Below are positions 53,125-62,214 of a DNA stretch of 64,000 nucleotides, piece by piece; position 1 is the first letter of the stretch; each line of letters starts with the position of its first letter. Origin of the DNA: an uncultured Oscillospiraceae bacterium (GTDB lineage Bacteria; Bacillota; Clostridia; Oscillospirales; Acutalibacteraceae); contig UQRL01000003.1 in assembly GCA_900543555.1 (NCBI GenBank), forward strand, positions 14,925-78,924, read 5' to 3'. Both the position numbers and the translations under genes were made by a program. The notes under the pieces were generated by a model, which made no database searches, was not told the DNA's origin, and worked only from the letters and a program-made list of their open reading frames with translations.

Positions 53125-53462
53125 AAGAGCCATGGGCGCTGCAGGGCCTGGTAGAGATCATTGACTGGGGCAGTAACGATTTTTCCATAGAATGCGGAAG
53201 ATTTCCATTATGCCACGAAAATGCTCTTGCGTCATTTGGGAGAGAGGAATGATCTTGTCGGGGTGGAATGGAACGATCCTTCCGAAGAAATCTTGTGGAA
53301 AGCAGAGGCGTTTCAAAATTAGACGGAGAACTATCAAACAGCGGACTTATACCTTTGCTCCCGCCCATGCAAAGAACCAGAGATCCTGAAGGAAGGGGAG
53401 CGTATTTGAGAATATCCGCAGAATCCCGCATGACTTGGCCCAGCTTGCCCCAGAAGGATAAT
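53125..53462 (+). pseudogene. Decayed protein gene, family unknown
   Basis: Three frames read in turn give protein-like text: LDEEPWALQGLVEIIDWGSN then DFSIE; frameshift to NAEDFHYATKMLLRHLGERN and DLVGVEWNDPSEEILWKAEA, then FQN and a TAG; then TENYQTADLYLCSRPCKEPE and ILKEGERI; shift to FENIRRIPHDLAQLAPEG and TAA. At least two frameshifts and one stop show loss of function. I cannot name the family. The rest to 54012 is AT-richer, with no supportable gene. Confidence 0.45.
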
Positions 53463-54012
53463 CGAAAGTGGGAAGTCAGCCGGGAGCATGGAGCACAAAA
53501 GCGGGATAACGGATCTGCCTCAAATGCTTCAAGAAGTCTGGTACTCATTGTGGGGGATTCTCCTATTCTAGCAGAGAAAATGTGGGGGGAGACCCAGTTC
53601 TATTTCTGAAAAATGTGTGCCTGAGTGAGTGTAGGCCTTTTCTCTCTAACCCAGCCGCTGCAAGGATTCTGTAATATCACTTTTAAAAATTCATAAGCCT
53701 GATGTAATTTCAATGATCATCCGGCATTAATGGCGTATCCTCCCGAAAATATACCCCTTACCGCAAGTCTTGAATTATGGCGATGGCTGTGCCGTTGAAC
53801 GGAACCAGACTTGCACAGAGATTCAGGGCAAGAAAAAGTCAGCCCCTTCCCCTCGTAGAAAGAGGCTTCCTATCATACTTAGTCTATCAAATCATGTCCA
53901 GCAGATCATACCATGTTGAATTGCATCGGGCCAAAAAAGAAAAATTTTGGGACATGGACGGAAGTAGGGTTTGCGCCCCGGTCCATAGGAACCCGGAAGC
54001 CCAAAAACGTAT
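53463..54012. other. 550-base gene-free, AT-richer stretch
   Basis: Open frames here lack ribosome sites and protein-like composition. Composition differs from the GC-rich neighbours, consistent with decayed or acquired DNA. Nothing else was seen. Confidence 0.5.
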
Positions 54013-55587
54013 TCACCCTTTTTTTCGTTCATCCGTGGGGGAAGCACCCATCACACGGCGGTAGACTTGAGAAAAATAAGAGAAATTATCATATCCAAGT
54101 TTTGACGCGATCACGCTGACAGGCAACTCCGTCGTGGTAAGAAGCATCCGGGCCGCATCCATCTTTCTTCGGATGATGTGCTCCTTCAAGGAAGTTCCTG
54201 TCTCATTTTTGAACACTCGAGAGAGATAATCGGCATTCACAAACAGCGCTGATGCGACGCTGTTCACATTGAGGGGGCGGTCTAGATTATCCTCCACGTA
54301 GTCGCAAGCCTGGTCTACCAGCTTTTTTACGTTGCCATCGTACTGTTCCGCCTGTGGGAAAAGGGCAATCACTTTTTCCAGTGCTCTATGCAATTCCGGC
54401 AGGGAAGCCGCTTGATTTCCCTGGGCCAGCTTGTCTAAAAAGAGGGAAAGATCCGCTCTTAGGGTCTGAGCGGCGTTTAGAACCACCTGCTGGAACTGAA
54501 TCCAAAAGTTGTGCAGGCTGCTCTGGTTCAAGGAATCCGTTTTCGCCAACGCATCCAGATATTCCTTGGCTTCGTCTAGTACCACCTGGCAAGCGCCGCC
54601 AGTCAATAGATGCTCCCATCTGTGCATTTGCACCTGATCCAATAGTTTTTCAGTATGGGCCTTTGCAATCTTATGGCTGGGACGGAAAATACCGTTCGCC
54701 CGCAGAACATTGTCCTGCTTAGCCCTCAGCAGCAGGGCAGCTTGGCTGTTAATATTCCTTAAGGAAACCACATACCCTACATAGAAGGCCGCTTTCCAGG
54801 GAAACGACTGGGATAGGACCAGATAAGCCTCGTTCAAAGGGCCAAGGACCATTTTATCATCACAAGGTTTTGGCTCTGGAGCATAGACGAACCATCCCAA
54901 GGAAGTCTTATCGATGGTGAATGGCAAAACCTCCAATCCCGCCTTTTGATAGACTTCTGTGAGGATGTTGTTCCAGGCATAGACCCATGTTTGGGTAGGC
55001 CAGGGCTCTGCTTTCCAGCGCAACAAGTGCCCCCAGAGGAGAAAACAGGGGCTTTCGGCGTCCAATCTCTTTCCCAACTTCTCCAGGGTAGATTGCACCG
55101 CCTGGATGGAAAGTGGCTGCCCTCCAATCCAATCGCTGAACAGGTTTTGGAACAGAACCGATTCCTGGTTTTTCGCCATCAGACCGTAGTGGAGCAGCTC
55201 TTTTTCAGCATTGTCGTTTTTCACCCGGGTGATAGCCCTGGCAATGGTAGCCTGTATCTCATCGTATCGGGCTGGCTGGAGGATATAGTCAAAGCTGCCC
55301 AGTTGGATGGCTTCCTTGGCATACAGAAAGTCCGCATGGGAAGTGAGGAAAACGCAAACAAAGTCCTGCCCCTGCTGCCGTGCCCAGCGCAGCAAAGAAA
55401 GTCCGTTCTCCCCTGGCATCTCAATATCGCACAACAGGATGTCCACGTGCTCCTGCAGTAAAATAGTCTTTGCCGCCTGGGCGCTGCTGGCGGTGCGGAT
55501 ACCCGTGACACCCAGAGCTGCCCAGTCCAGTCCGGAAATGAGGCCGCTTAGAATACGGACCTGGTCATCCACCAATAAGACATTCAT
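54013..55587 (-). CDS. YesN-type response regulator, receiver plus AraC output domain
   Basis: 524 residues. The receiver domain has the acidic pair Asp7-Asp8, phospho-acceptor Asp54 (LLCDIEMPGENG) and Thr82 (FLTSHADF), but the invariant Lys of KP is Gln104 (YILQPARYDE), which may alter the phosphorylation switch. A long middle part (~130-410) precedes a C-terminal AraC double helix-turn-helix (RPLNVNSVASALFVNADYLS, VSVIASKLGYDNFSYFSQVY). It overlaps the sensor kinase gene by four bases. It most likely activates the divergent sugar transporter operon at 57552. Confidence 0.93.
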   Translation of the reverse strand: MNVLLVDDQVRILSGLISGLDWAALGVTGIRTASSAQAAKTILLQEHVDILLCDIEMPGENGLSLLRWARQQGQDFVCVFLTSHADFLYAKEAIQLGSFDYILQPARYDEIQATIARAITRVKNDNAEKELLHYGLMAKNQESVLFQNLFSDWIGGQPLSIQAVQSTLEKLGKRLDAESPCFLLWGHLLRWKAEPWPTQTWVYAWNNILTEVYQKAGLEVLPFTIDKTSLGWFVYAPEPKPCDDKMVLGPLNEAYLVLSQSFPWKAAFYVGYVVSLRNINSQAALLLRAKQDNVLRANGIFRPSHKIAKAHTEKLLDQVQMHRWEHLLTGGACQVVLDEAKEYLDALAKTDSLNQSSLHNFWIQFQQVVLNAAQTLRADLSLFLDKLAQGNQAASLPELHRALEKVIALFPQAEQYDGNVKKLVDQACDYVEDNLDRPLNVNSVASALFVNADYLSRVFKNETGTSLKEHIIRRKMDAARMLLTTTELPVSVIASKLGYDNFSYFSQVYRRVMGASPTDERKKG

Positions 55588-57299
55588 AAAGTCTCTCCTT
55601 CCGTCCGGTCTTGCTCGATAGGTAGGAACAGTTCCACGCAGGCGCCCTCCGAGCGATTTCGAAAAGACACCGTGGCCCGGGCACCGTACTGCAGCCGCAG
55701 CCGCTGCCGGATATTGGCGATGCCCACATGGCGTCCGCTCGGATCGCCGCCGTGATTGAGTTCTTCCAGCTGCTGGGAGAGAAAACCTCCGCCATTATCC
55801 CATATGCTCACATTGAGGTAGTCCCCTTCCTCGCTGGGCAGCAAGCTACACCGTACTTGGATCAATAAAGGCGAATCCTGACGGCGTGAGTGCTTGATGG
55901 CATTCTCTACAAAAGTCAGGAGGGAAAGGGATGGCACCAGGGCCTGGGCTGCCTCTGCATCCATAGATATGCGGAGCTGGGGCGGATAGTCCGTTCCGGC
56001 CTGCTGGATACGGACATAGCTTTCCGCACTGGCAAGCTCTGACTGCAGGGGGACCAGCTTGGAACCATCTTTAAAGACACTGCGAAGGTAAGTGGAAAGG
56101 TCCAGCACCAGATCCTGTATAGTCCCTGTCTTCCCTTCCCCAGCCAAAGAATAGACCAAATTCAAACAGTTTAAGAAGAAATGAGGACGTATCTGCAAGT
56201 GAAGATATTGCAGCTGCGCCTGCTGTACGGCAAGCTGCTGCTCGTAAGAGGCAATCTTCCGCCGCTGGATCTCGTCCAGCATAGTGTTGACCGTGCCGGC
56301 TATCTGGTTGACCTCTTGGATGCGGGAATCCTGGGGGACACGGATATCTGGCTCCCCCTGCTGGATGGATCTCATAGTAGTGGTAAGGGTGCCCACGGGC
56401 TCTAGCAACAGCCGCCGCAGAGTAAGCCAACAAAGAGGAATACACCCCAAAAGGGCTGCGGTAAAGGCCAACAGGGCGATCTGCACAGGGCTAAGCTGCT
56501 CCCAAAATGTCTGAGCCGGCACCGCGTACACCACTGACCCCATCCCCCTGGCAAGGGGCTGGGAGATCAACTCATAGCGGCGCCCGTCCTTCCCGCTGGC
56601 TGACAGCCGCCCCTCCGGTCGCACAGTACCCTCTTCTCCCACACCATTTTCCGGGGAATAAGCTGTCCCGTTGGGTTGGGCAAAGAACACCCGGCCGTTT
56701 TCCTCTAATCCGGTATAGGTCAGCTGGGCAGGGTCCACCATAGCGGCCACCACTGTTCCATGGCGCACCGAGGCAAATACCAGCACAGTCCTGTCGGAAA
56801 GAGATACGGAAAACCAGCGGGAAACACTCTCCCCTTGGGCCAGAGAAGCCTTCACTGTCTCACGCAGCAGGGCCAGATCCTCCTGGGGGTAGGAGATGGT
56901 GTAGATAAGCCGGTAGTAATCATAGGGCTGTGAGTAGAGAAAAAAAGCGCCCAACAGCTCCTGAGAGCGCAGCAAGGTCCTGCAATTATCGTCGAACTTC
57001 TCAGAAGCTACATGGACTTCGGTCTTGCTGCCAGCGTAAAGCGCCATAGAGAACTCTGTATCGTTAGCCAGTGTCTCCATCAAGAAATCCTCTGTCACAT
57101 CCAGCGTTTCATCCCACTGGGCCTGATAAAGCTGCAGCGTGCCCCGTCGGTAGCTGCGCAGCGTAGACTGCTGCTGGGCCACAGTGTAGGAATCGAATAA
57201 GACAATGGCTATAAACAAGGGCACCACCATAACTGCCATAGTTAGCGTGGCCGCTCGCCGGAAGGATACTTGTACAGCCTTCGTTCCAAATGCTCTCAT
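55584..57299 (-). CDS. YesM-type sensor histidine kinase
   Basis: 571 residues from the ATG at 57299 (AAGGGGG eight bases upstream); the frame is open much further but the extra part lies opposite the transporter gene. N-terminal helix, ~230-residue extracytoplasmic sensor, second helix (LSPVQIALLAFTAALLGCIP), HAMP (RSIQQGEPDIRVPQ), then the His_kinase box LQIRPHFFLNCLNLVYSLAG with the phospho-His, and ATP-binding motifs SLLTFVENAIKHS and VSIWDNGGGF. It should sense an extracellular sugar or the binding protein and phosphorylate the overlapping response regulator. Confidence 0.94.
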   Translation of the reverse strand: MRAFGTKAVQVSFRRAATLTMAVMVVPLFIAIVLFDSYTVAQQQSTLRSYRRGTLQLYQAQWDETLDVTEDFLMETLANDTEFSMALYAGSKTEVHVASEKFDDNCRTLLRSQELLGAFFLYSQPYDYYRLIYTISYPQEDLALLRETVKASLAQGESVSRWFSVSLSDRTVLVFASVRHGTVVAAMVDPAQLTYTGLEENGRVFFAQPNGTAYSPENGVGEEGTVRPEGRLSASGKDGRRYELISQPLARGMGSVVYAVPAQTFWEQLSPVQIALLAFTAALLGCIPLCWLTLRRLLLEPVGTLTTTMRSIQQGEPDIRVPQDSRIQEVNQIAGTVNTMLDEIQRRKIASYEQQLAVQQAQLQYLHLQIRPHFFLNCLNLVYSLAGEGKTGTIQDLVLDLSTYLRSVFKDGSKLVPLQSELASAESYVRIQQAGTDYPPQLRISMDAEAAQALVPSLSLLTFVENAIKHSRRQDSPLLIQVRCSLLPSEEGDYLNVSIWDNGGGFLSQQLEELNHGGDPSGRHVGIANIRQRLRLQYGARATVSFRNRSEGACVELFLPIEQDRTEGETL

Positions 57300-57500
57300 G
57301 GCTTGACCCCCTTCGCCGTTGTAAAATTTCGTTGTAACAATGTAATCATACCATAATTTGGGGTGCCGCACAGAAAAAATCTGAAAATCAACATTAAGAA
57401 GTCGGATTCTTAACATTTCTTGTGTTTGATTTTTGAATTTAGTTGGAAAATTAACACTTCGCTTGGATGAAATTGATAGAAAACAAGATCGTTCCACGCC

Positions 57501-57506
57501 TATAAT
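57501..57506 (+). promoter_or_regulatory. -10 box of the LplABC-type operon
   Basis: TATAAT at 57501-57506, 46 bases before the GTG, with no fitting -35 at 16-18 bp. This fits an activator-dependent promoter under control of the adjacent YesN-type regulator. Bases 57300-57500 form the divergent control region. Confidence 0.5.
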
Positions 57507-57551
57507 AGGGACATCAGATTTCGACAAGGAAAAAGAAAGGAGCAAATAAAC

Positions 57552-59093
57552 GTGACGAAAACATGGAAAAAAATTGTGGCAAGCTTGCTGGCTGCCATGC
57601 TGCTGACGGCCTCTTTCGCGGCCTGCGGCGGGGATGACCCCGTACAGGCTGAAAACGGCAGCAGCGGTGAGAACACCTCGAACGCTGGGGCGGAAGCGGG
57701 CGACACCGCCCAGGATGACGGCGAGTTGGCCCATATGGTCGTGTGGAGCAATGGCGACGCCAACACCGAGGACTGTGAGGAGGTAAGCGCCGCTATCACA
57801 GAGATCACCAGTGAGAAAATCGGTGTTGAAGTTGAGGTCATGCGTGGCCTGGACGCCGAGAAAATGAACTTGGCCCTCACCTCTGGCGAGCAGGTCGACC
57901 TGATGAATTTCAGCTCTTACACCGGTGGCATCTCCGCCCTGGTAAGCGCGGGCATGGCCACTCCCCTGGACGACCTGGTGGAGGAATATGGGCAGGAGAC
58001 CCTGGCACTCATCCCCGCCGAGGATCTGGAATGCGGCAAAATTGACGGAGTGCTCTACTCTATCCCCAGCCTGAAGGACACCGCTCGTGCCGCTGGCTTT
58101 GCCATGCGCATGGACATTTTGGATGAGCTGGGCATCGACCCCGCCACCATCGAGACCTACGACGATGTCCACGATGTGCTGGTAAAGGTCCACGAGGCTT
58201 ATCCCGACATGTATCCTCTGGTGCCCTCTTGGGGAGGCGGCGGTATGCAGGAGATCATCCCCTTTGATAATCTGGGGGACAAGCTGGGCGTTCTGGAAGA
58301 CTGCAACAGCGACAGCACCACAGTTGTGAACCTGTACGAGACCGATTCCTACCGCGAGCTGTGTGAGCGGATGTACCAGTGGAACCAGGAAGGCCTTATC
58401 ATGCCGGATGCTACCACCACCACTGAGAACAACCTGCTCTCTACCGTTGGTTTCTGCGACTACGAAAACATCAAGCCCGGCAAGGCCCTGGAGATGCAGA
58501 AATCTTACGGCAAGGAATTTGCCCTTATCCAGATTACAGACCCCTATAAGTACACCGAGATCACTGGCGGTTCTTCCTTCTTCATCCCCAGCTCTTCTGA
58601 ACGCCCTGACAAGGCCATGCAGCTGTGGAACCTTATGTTCACCGACCCGGAAATCTCAAACCTCTTTGTCAATGGCCTGGAGGGCAAACACTGGGTCTAC
58701 ACTGATGATACCCATACCTTCATCACCACTCCCGAAGGAATGGACAGCACTGCCAGCGGCTACTCCTGTGTGGACTGGTCTTGGCCTAACCCTCGCATCA
58801 CCCCTGTCTGGGAAGGCGGTGACGCGGATCTGTGGGATCAGTATCAGACCTTTACTGAAGGCGCTGTGGCCAGCCCTGCTCTGGGATTCCAGTGGGACAG
58901 CACCCCTGTGATGAACCAGGTGACCGCTTGCAACAATGTGGTAAGCAAGTATGACACCGCGCTGCGTTGGGGTGTGCTCGATCCCGCCGAATCCTTGCCG
59001 GAGTTTATCGAAGCTCTGAAGTCTGCTGGCATCGATGATATCGTAGCCGAGAAACAGGCCCAGCTGGACCAGTGGCTGGAAAACCGTCAATAA
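57552..59093 (+). CDS. LplA-type sugar-binding lipoprotein
   Basis: 513 residues from a GTG with AAAGGAG ten bases upstream. A lipoprotein signal ends at Cys25 (LLTASFAACGG), then an Asn/Ser/Gly linker. The binding fold resembles the LplA/YtcQ type of carbohydrate-binding proteins (MDILDELGIDPATIETYDDV, HDVLVKVHEAYPDMYPLVPS; WNLMFTDPEISNLFVNGLEG). It captures an oligosaccharide for the two permeases downstream. It is first in the operon and followed by a read-through hairpin. No ATPase gene is present here, as usual for this type, which shares a housekeeping MsmX-like ATPase. Confidence 0.94.
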   Translation: MTKTWKKIVASLLAAMLLTASFAACGGDDPVQAENGSSGENTSNAGAEAGDTAQDDGELAHMVVWSNGDANTEDCEEVSAAITEITSEKIGVEVEVMRGLDAEKMNLALTSGEQVDLMNFSSYTGGISALVSAGMATPLDDLVEEYGQETLALIPAEDLECGKIDGVLYSIPSLKDTARAAGFAMRMDILDELGIDPATIETYDDVHDVLVKVHEAYPDMYPLVPSWGGGGMQEIIPFDNLGDKLGVLEDCNSDSTTVVNLYETDSYRELCERMYQWNQEGLIMPDATTTTENNLLSTVGFCDYENIKPGKALEMQKSYGKEFALIQITDPYKYTEITGGSSFFIPSSSERPDKAMQLWNLMFTDPEISNLFVNGLEGKHWVYTDDTHTFITTPEGMDSTASGYSCVDWSWPNPRITPVWEGGDADLWDQYQTFTEGAVASPALGFQWDSTPVMNQVTACNNVVSKYDTALRWGVLDPAESLPEFIEALKSAGIDDIVAEKQAQLDQWLENRQ

Positions 59094-59102
59094 CATCTGG
59101 CG

Positions 59103-59143
59103 AACGAAAAGGCGGGCAGGTTCAACCGGCCCGCCTTTTCGTT
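59103..59143 (+). terminator. Intercistronic terminator after the binding protein
   Basis: A 15-bp stem (AACGAAAAGGCGGGC and complement) with an 11-base loop, its T-run within the stem. It probably lets only part of transcription reach the permeases, giving excess binding protein, or protects the upstream mRNA end. Confidence 0.8.
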
Positions 59144-59165
59144 ACAAATTTGGAGGGGAAACAAT

Positions 59166-60083
59166 ATGCAAAAAGCCTTGAAAAAGTTGGGTCGCTTTTG
59201 GCCCCTGTACTTGATGCTGGCACCCGGCGCAGTCTATCTGTTCATCAACTGCTATATCCCCATGGCGGGCATTGTGGTGGCGTTTAAGCAGTACAACGCG
59301 CGCAAGGGTATGTTCGGCAGCGATTGGGTAGGCCTTAGCAATTTCGAGTTTCTGTTCAAAACCAACGACGCCTGGCTGATGACCCGCAACACCCTGGTCT
59401 ACAACCTTGTATTCATCCTGCTGGGAACAGTGCTGGCCATCACCATCGCCATTATTCTCAACGAAATTCACAGCAAGGCTGCCAAACAGGTGTACCAAAC
59501 GGTCATTCTCATCCCGTACTTGATCTCTATGGTGGTAGTAAGCTATTTGGCCTTTGCCTTTCTAAGCAACGGCAACGGCTTTTTCAACAATACCATTCTA
59601 CCTTTGTTAGGGATGGAACCCATAGATTGGTACAACAGCCCTCAGTATTGGCCTGTTATCCTAGTGATAATCCAGATCTGGAAAACGCTGGGGTATAACT
59701 GCATCCTGTATTACGCCACCATCTGCGGCATTGACCACAGCCTGTACGAAGCCGCTGTGGTAGACGGTGCCAACCGCTGGCAGCAGATCCGCAACGTAAC
59801 TCTGCCCAGCTTAAAGTCCACTATTGTCATTCTTACCCTGATGAGCCTGGGCGGTATCTTCCGCTCTGATTTTGGCCTTTTCTATCAGGTACCTATGGAT
59901 TCGGGCGCCCTGCTGGAAGTGACCCAGACCATCGACACCTATGTGTACCGCGGCCTGATGCAGACCAACAATATCGGCATGTCCTCGGCGGCAGGGGTGT
60001 ACCAGTCCATCGTGGGCTTCATCCTGGTGTTCAGCGCCAATTGGGTTGTTCGTAAGCTGGACAACGACAGCTCTTTGTTCTAA
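59166..60083 (+). CDS. LplB-type ABC permease
   Basis: 305 residues and six helices. Typical marks: N-terminal FWPLYLMLAPGAVYLFINCY, GLSNFEFLF, and the ATPase-contact EAA motif YEAAVVDGANRWQQIRNVTL. Together with the next permease it makes the channel for the oligosaccharide bound by the upstream lipoprotein. GGAGGGG precedes the start. Confidence 0.96.
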   Translation: MQKALKKLGRFWPLYLMLAPGAVYLFINCYIPMAGIVVAFKQYNARKGMFGSDWVGLSNFEFLFKTNDAWLMTRNTLVYNLVFILLGTVLAITIAIILNEIHSKAAKQVYQTVILIPYLISMVVVSYLAFAFLSNGNGFFNNTILPLLGMEPIDWYNSPQYWPVILVIIQIWKTLGYNCILYYATICGIDHSLYEAAVVDGANRWQQIRNVTLPSLKSTIVILTLMSLGGIFRSDFGLFYQVPMDSGALLEVTQTIDTYVYRGLMQTNNIGMSSAAGVYQSIVGFILVFSANWVVRKLDNDSSLF

Positions 60084-60098
60084 GGGGAGGTAGAAAAA

Positions 60099-60983
60099 AT
60101 GGTAGAAAAGGGGAAAGCCTTTCGAATCTTTTCCAATGTCCTGATGATCCTCATCGGTATATGCAGCATTGCTCCTTTCCTGCTGCTGATCATGTCCTCT
60201 GTCACAGACGAACAGTCCCTGGTCTCCAACGGCTATTCGTTCTTTCCCAAGGAATACAGCCTGTATGCCTATAAATATCTTCTGGCCGATTCCACCTCTA
60301 TGGTGCGGGCCTATGGTATTTCCATTCTGGTGACGGCTGTTGGCACAGTGGCAAACCTGCTTTTGACAACGCTGTATGCCTACCCGCTCTCTCGGAAAGA
60401 TCTGCCCGGCCGGAATATCTTTGCCTTTTACCTGTTCTTTACCATGCTGTTCTCTGGCGGCCTAGTGCCCTCTTACATCATGTGGAGCAGGACCTTCCAC
60501 ATCAACAACACTATTTTTGCGCTCATTGTCCCAAACCTGATGCTAGGGGCCTTCAATGTCATTATGATGCGCACATACTTTACCACCAACATCCCCGATG
60601 CTGTAATTGAAGCTGCCCGTATTGACGGCGCCGGAGAGATCCGTATTCTTTACCGTATCGTGCTGCCCATGGCCATGCCCATTATGGCTACCATCGGGCT
60701 TTTAGTGGGGCTTGCCTACTGGAACGACTGGCAGAACGGCCTATATTACCTCACCGACGACCGTCTTTTCAGCGTACAGGTGTTGTTAATGGATATCCAG
60801 CGGAATATTGACTCCCTGCGTCGAAGCGCCTCACAGGGCGCCAGTGTCTCTTTAGCAAATCTCCCTTCCACTGGCGTACGCATGGCCATTACAGTGATGG
60901 GTATTCTGCCCATCATGATCATCTATCCATTTGTGCAAAAATACTTTGTCAAAGGCATTGCCATTGGCGCAGTGAAGGGATAA
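60099..60983 (+). CDS. LplC/YtcP-type ABC permease
   Basis: 294 residues and six helices, with GGGGAGG upstream and 15 bases after the previous gene. Marks: VTDEQSLVSNGYSFFPKEYS, YPLSRKDLPGRN, EAA motif IEAARIDGAGEIRILYRIVL and the C-terminal FVQKYFVKGIAIGAVKG. It pairs with the LplB-type permease. No enzyme gene follows; a relic lies next. Confidence 0.96.
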   Translation: MVEKGKAFRIFSNVLMILIGICSIAPFLLLIMSSVTDEQSLVSNGYSFFPKEYSLYAYKYLLADSTSMVRAYGISILVTAVGTVANLLLTTLYAYPLSRKDLPGRNIFAFYLFFTMLFSGGLVPSYIMWSRTFHINNTIFALIVPNLMLGAFNVIMMRTYFTTNIPDAVIEAARIDGAGEIRILYRIVLPMAMPIMATIGLLVGLAYWNDWQNGLYYLTDDRLFSVQVLLMDIQRNIDSLRRSASQGASVSLANLPSTGVRMAITVMGILPIMIIYPFVQKYFVKGIAIGAVKG

Positions 60984-61016
60984 CTGCCCGCATAATTAGC
61001 CCCAACAATTTCTTCC

Positions 61017-61309
61017 TATGGGTACGGTATTTTCCAGCCCGGCAACAGCATCACCCGCCAAGAATTCGCCCAGATGCTTTATAACTACGCTAAGTATAAG
61101 GGCTACAACTTGACGGCGGAGGCGATCTTTCCCGGTTCCCGGATAGCATCAGCGTAGCTGATTGGGCTGAAGCCGCCATGAGTTGGGCCAATGGCAACGA
61201 GCTGATCGATGGCTACGATGGTGGCACCATCGACGCCGCAGGTATTGGAACCAGAGCCCAGGCCGCCAGTATCTTGATGCGGTTTGATCAGAACCTGGTG
61301 AAAAACTGA
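61017..61309 (+). pseudogene. SLH-domain relic, frameshifted
   Basis: The frame reads GYGIFQPGNSITRQEFAQML, YNYAKYKGYNLTAEA, then a frameshift around 61120-61140, then ISVADWAEAAMSWANGNELI, DGYDGGTIDAAG, TRAQAASILMRFDQN and stop. It parallels the last two SLH repeats of the giant protein (TREEFAQMMYNYAKFKGYDL, WAETALSWANGKGLINGHDN). No 5' part is left. It keeps its terminator at 61320. It is the tail of a lost SLH protein. Confidence 0.88.
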
Positions 61310-61319
61310 ATATTTATGC

Positions 61320-61346
61320 AAAGGCTGGGAGCAATCCCGGCCTTTT
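61320..61346 (+). terminator. Terminator of the SLH relic
   Basis: AAAGGCTGGGA/TCCCGGCCTTT with loop GCAA, then TTTT; near-identical to the orphan copy at 48056 and related to the one at 26843. Confidence 0.85.
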
Positions 61347-61458
61347 GCTTATCTGGAAACATGGGGGTACCCCCACGCAAAAGTTGAGCCGCATAAAAGA
61401 AAGAAAAGGCTTCGCAAAACGAAATTTGAAAAACTGGAAGGAGGGAAGCTGAAAAAAT

Positions 61459-61851
61459 ATGAGAAGGACTTGCAAGAGAAAACCACGGCAGGGAGGATTT
61501 TTTCTTCTGCCCAACGAGATTTTCACCTTGGGATTGAGCGCAGGGGAGATCGCCGTGTACGCCTACCCAATTTTTTGCGAGGACAGAGAGACACACGTTT
61601 GTTACCCTAGCTTTCGGAAAATTGGGGAACGAACAGGCATGAGCCCCAACACAGTACAAAAGTACATAACACAGCTGGAGGACAAGCGCCTCATCGAAAC
61701 CCTGCCCACCACTGTGTGGACATTGGATGGAACCGCGAGAAATGGGACGCTGCTTTACACGATCCTACCCATCCAAGAAGCGGTGAATTACCACCTGGAG
61801 CGCCAGTTAGCGGGACTACCGCAAAAGAAGCGCACCAGGAAAAGACGGTGA
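61459..61851 (+). CDS. Helix-turn-helix protein of mobile-element type (HTH_36-like)
   Basis: 130 residues. LPNEIFTLGLSAGEIAVYAY then PSFRKIGERTGMSPNTVQKY and LEDKRLIETLPTTVW form a winged helix-turn-helix like those of the HTH_36/replication-initiator N-terminal group, common on conjugative and mobilisable elements in gut Clostridia. The C-terminus is basic (KKRTRKRR). An AGGAGGG site is 14 bases before the ATG, further than usual. It lies just before direct repeats and in a tract without other genes. A regulator or remnant initiator of a small element is likely. Confidence 0.75.
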   Translation: MRRTCKRKPRQGGFFLLPNEIFTLGLSAGEIAVYAYPIFCEDRETHVCYPSFRKIGERTGMSPNTVQKYITQLEDKRLIETLPTTVWTLDGTARNGTLLYTILPIQEAVNYHLERQLAGLPQKKRTRKRR

Positions 61852-61865
61852 AACCAAACACGCCC

Positions 61866-61997
61866 CTGTGTGGCCCTGTGTACGGTTTTGGAGGCCGGGT
61901 AGGGGAACGACACCAGCAAGACGAGTTACCGGGCCTGTTGGAGCCGTGAGAGCCAGTTGTGAGCAGCAGTTGCCAAAGGCAACTGCCTAGAGAAGCC
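61866..61997 (+). repeat. Direct repeat, unit 1
   Basis: It shares TAGGGGAACGACACCAGC and the block GTTGTGAGCAGCAGTTGCC plus AAAGGCAACTGCCTAGAGAA with unit 2, exactly 217 bases further on. It contains the perfect hairpin CAGTTGCC-AAA-GGCAACTG. Noncoding. Confidence 0.85.
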
Positions 61998-62024
61998 GAA
62001 CAACTCCAAGTTGAGCAAACCCAG

Positions 62025-62048
62025 CCCCTCCCCCTAAAGGGGGAGGGG
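62025..62048 (+). repeat. Perfect 11-bp C/G hairpin
   Basis: CCCCTCCCCCT pairs with AGGGGGAGGGG across a two-base AA spacer, lying between the two direct repeat units. Possible element end or structural site. Confidence 0.75.
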
Positions 62049-62082
62049 TAACCTCGTTTTGGGACACAAACCCACAACTCGG

Positions 62083-62214
62083 CCTGTGAAGTGCTGTGTG
62101 CGGTATTGAAGACAGATAGGGGAACGACACCAGCGAAGCCCCAGACCGGCCCTGTTGAAGCCGTGTGAGCCGGTTGTGAGCAGCAGTTGCCAAAGGCAAC
62201 TGCCTAGAGAAGCC
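62083..62214 (+). repeat. Direct repeat, unit 2
   Basis: Second copy of the 61866 unit, followed by the hairpin CGGATAC-GAA-GTATCCG and TCTTTT. No convincing gene lies in 62215-62757, but at 62697-62746 a frame reads KQSARLCEITNGFNL and stop, related to the short frames of the three-hairpin repeats. Confidence 0.85.

Noticed and set aside
53048..53548. 166-residue minus-strand frame
   Set aside because: No family pattern or ribosome site; the plus strand carries recognisable decayed protein text in the same place.
61866..62214. CRISPR-like array
   Set aside because: Only two units of 132 bases with structured internal hairpins; no regular short repeats or spacers and no cas genes.
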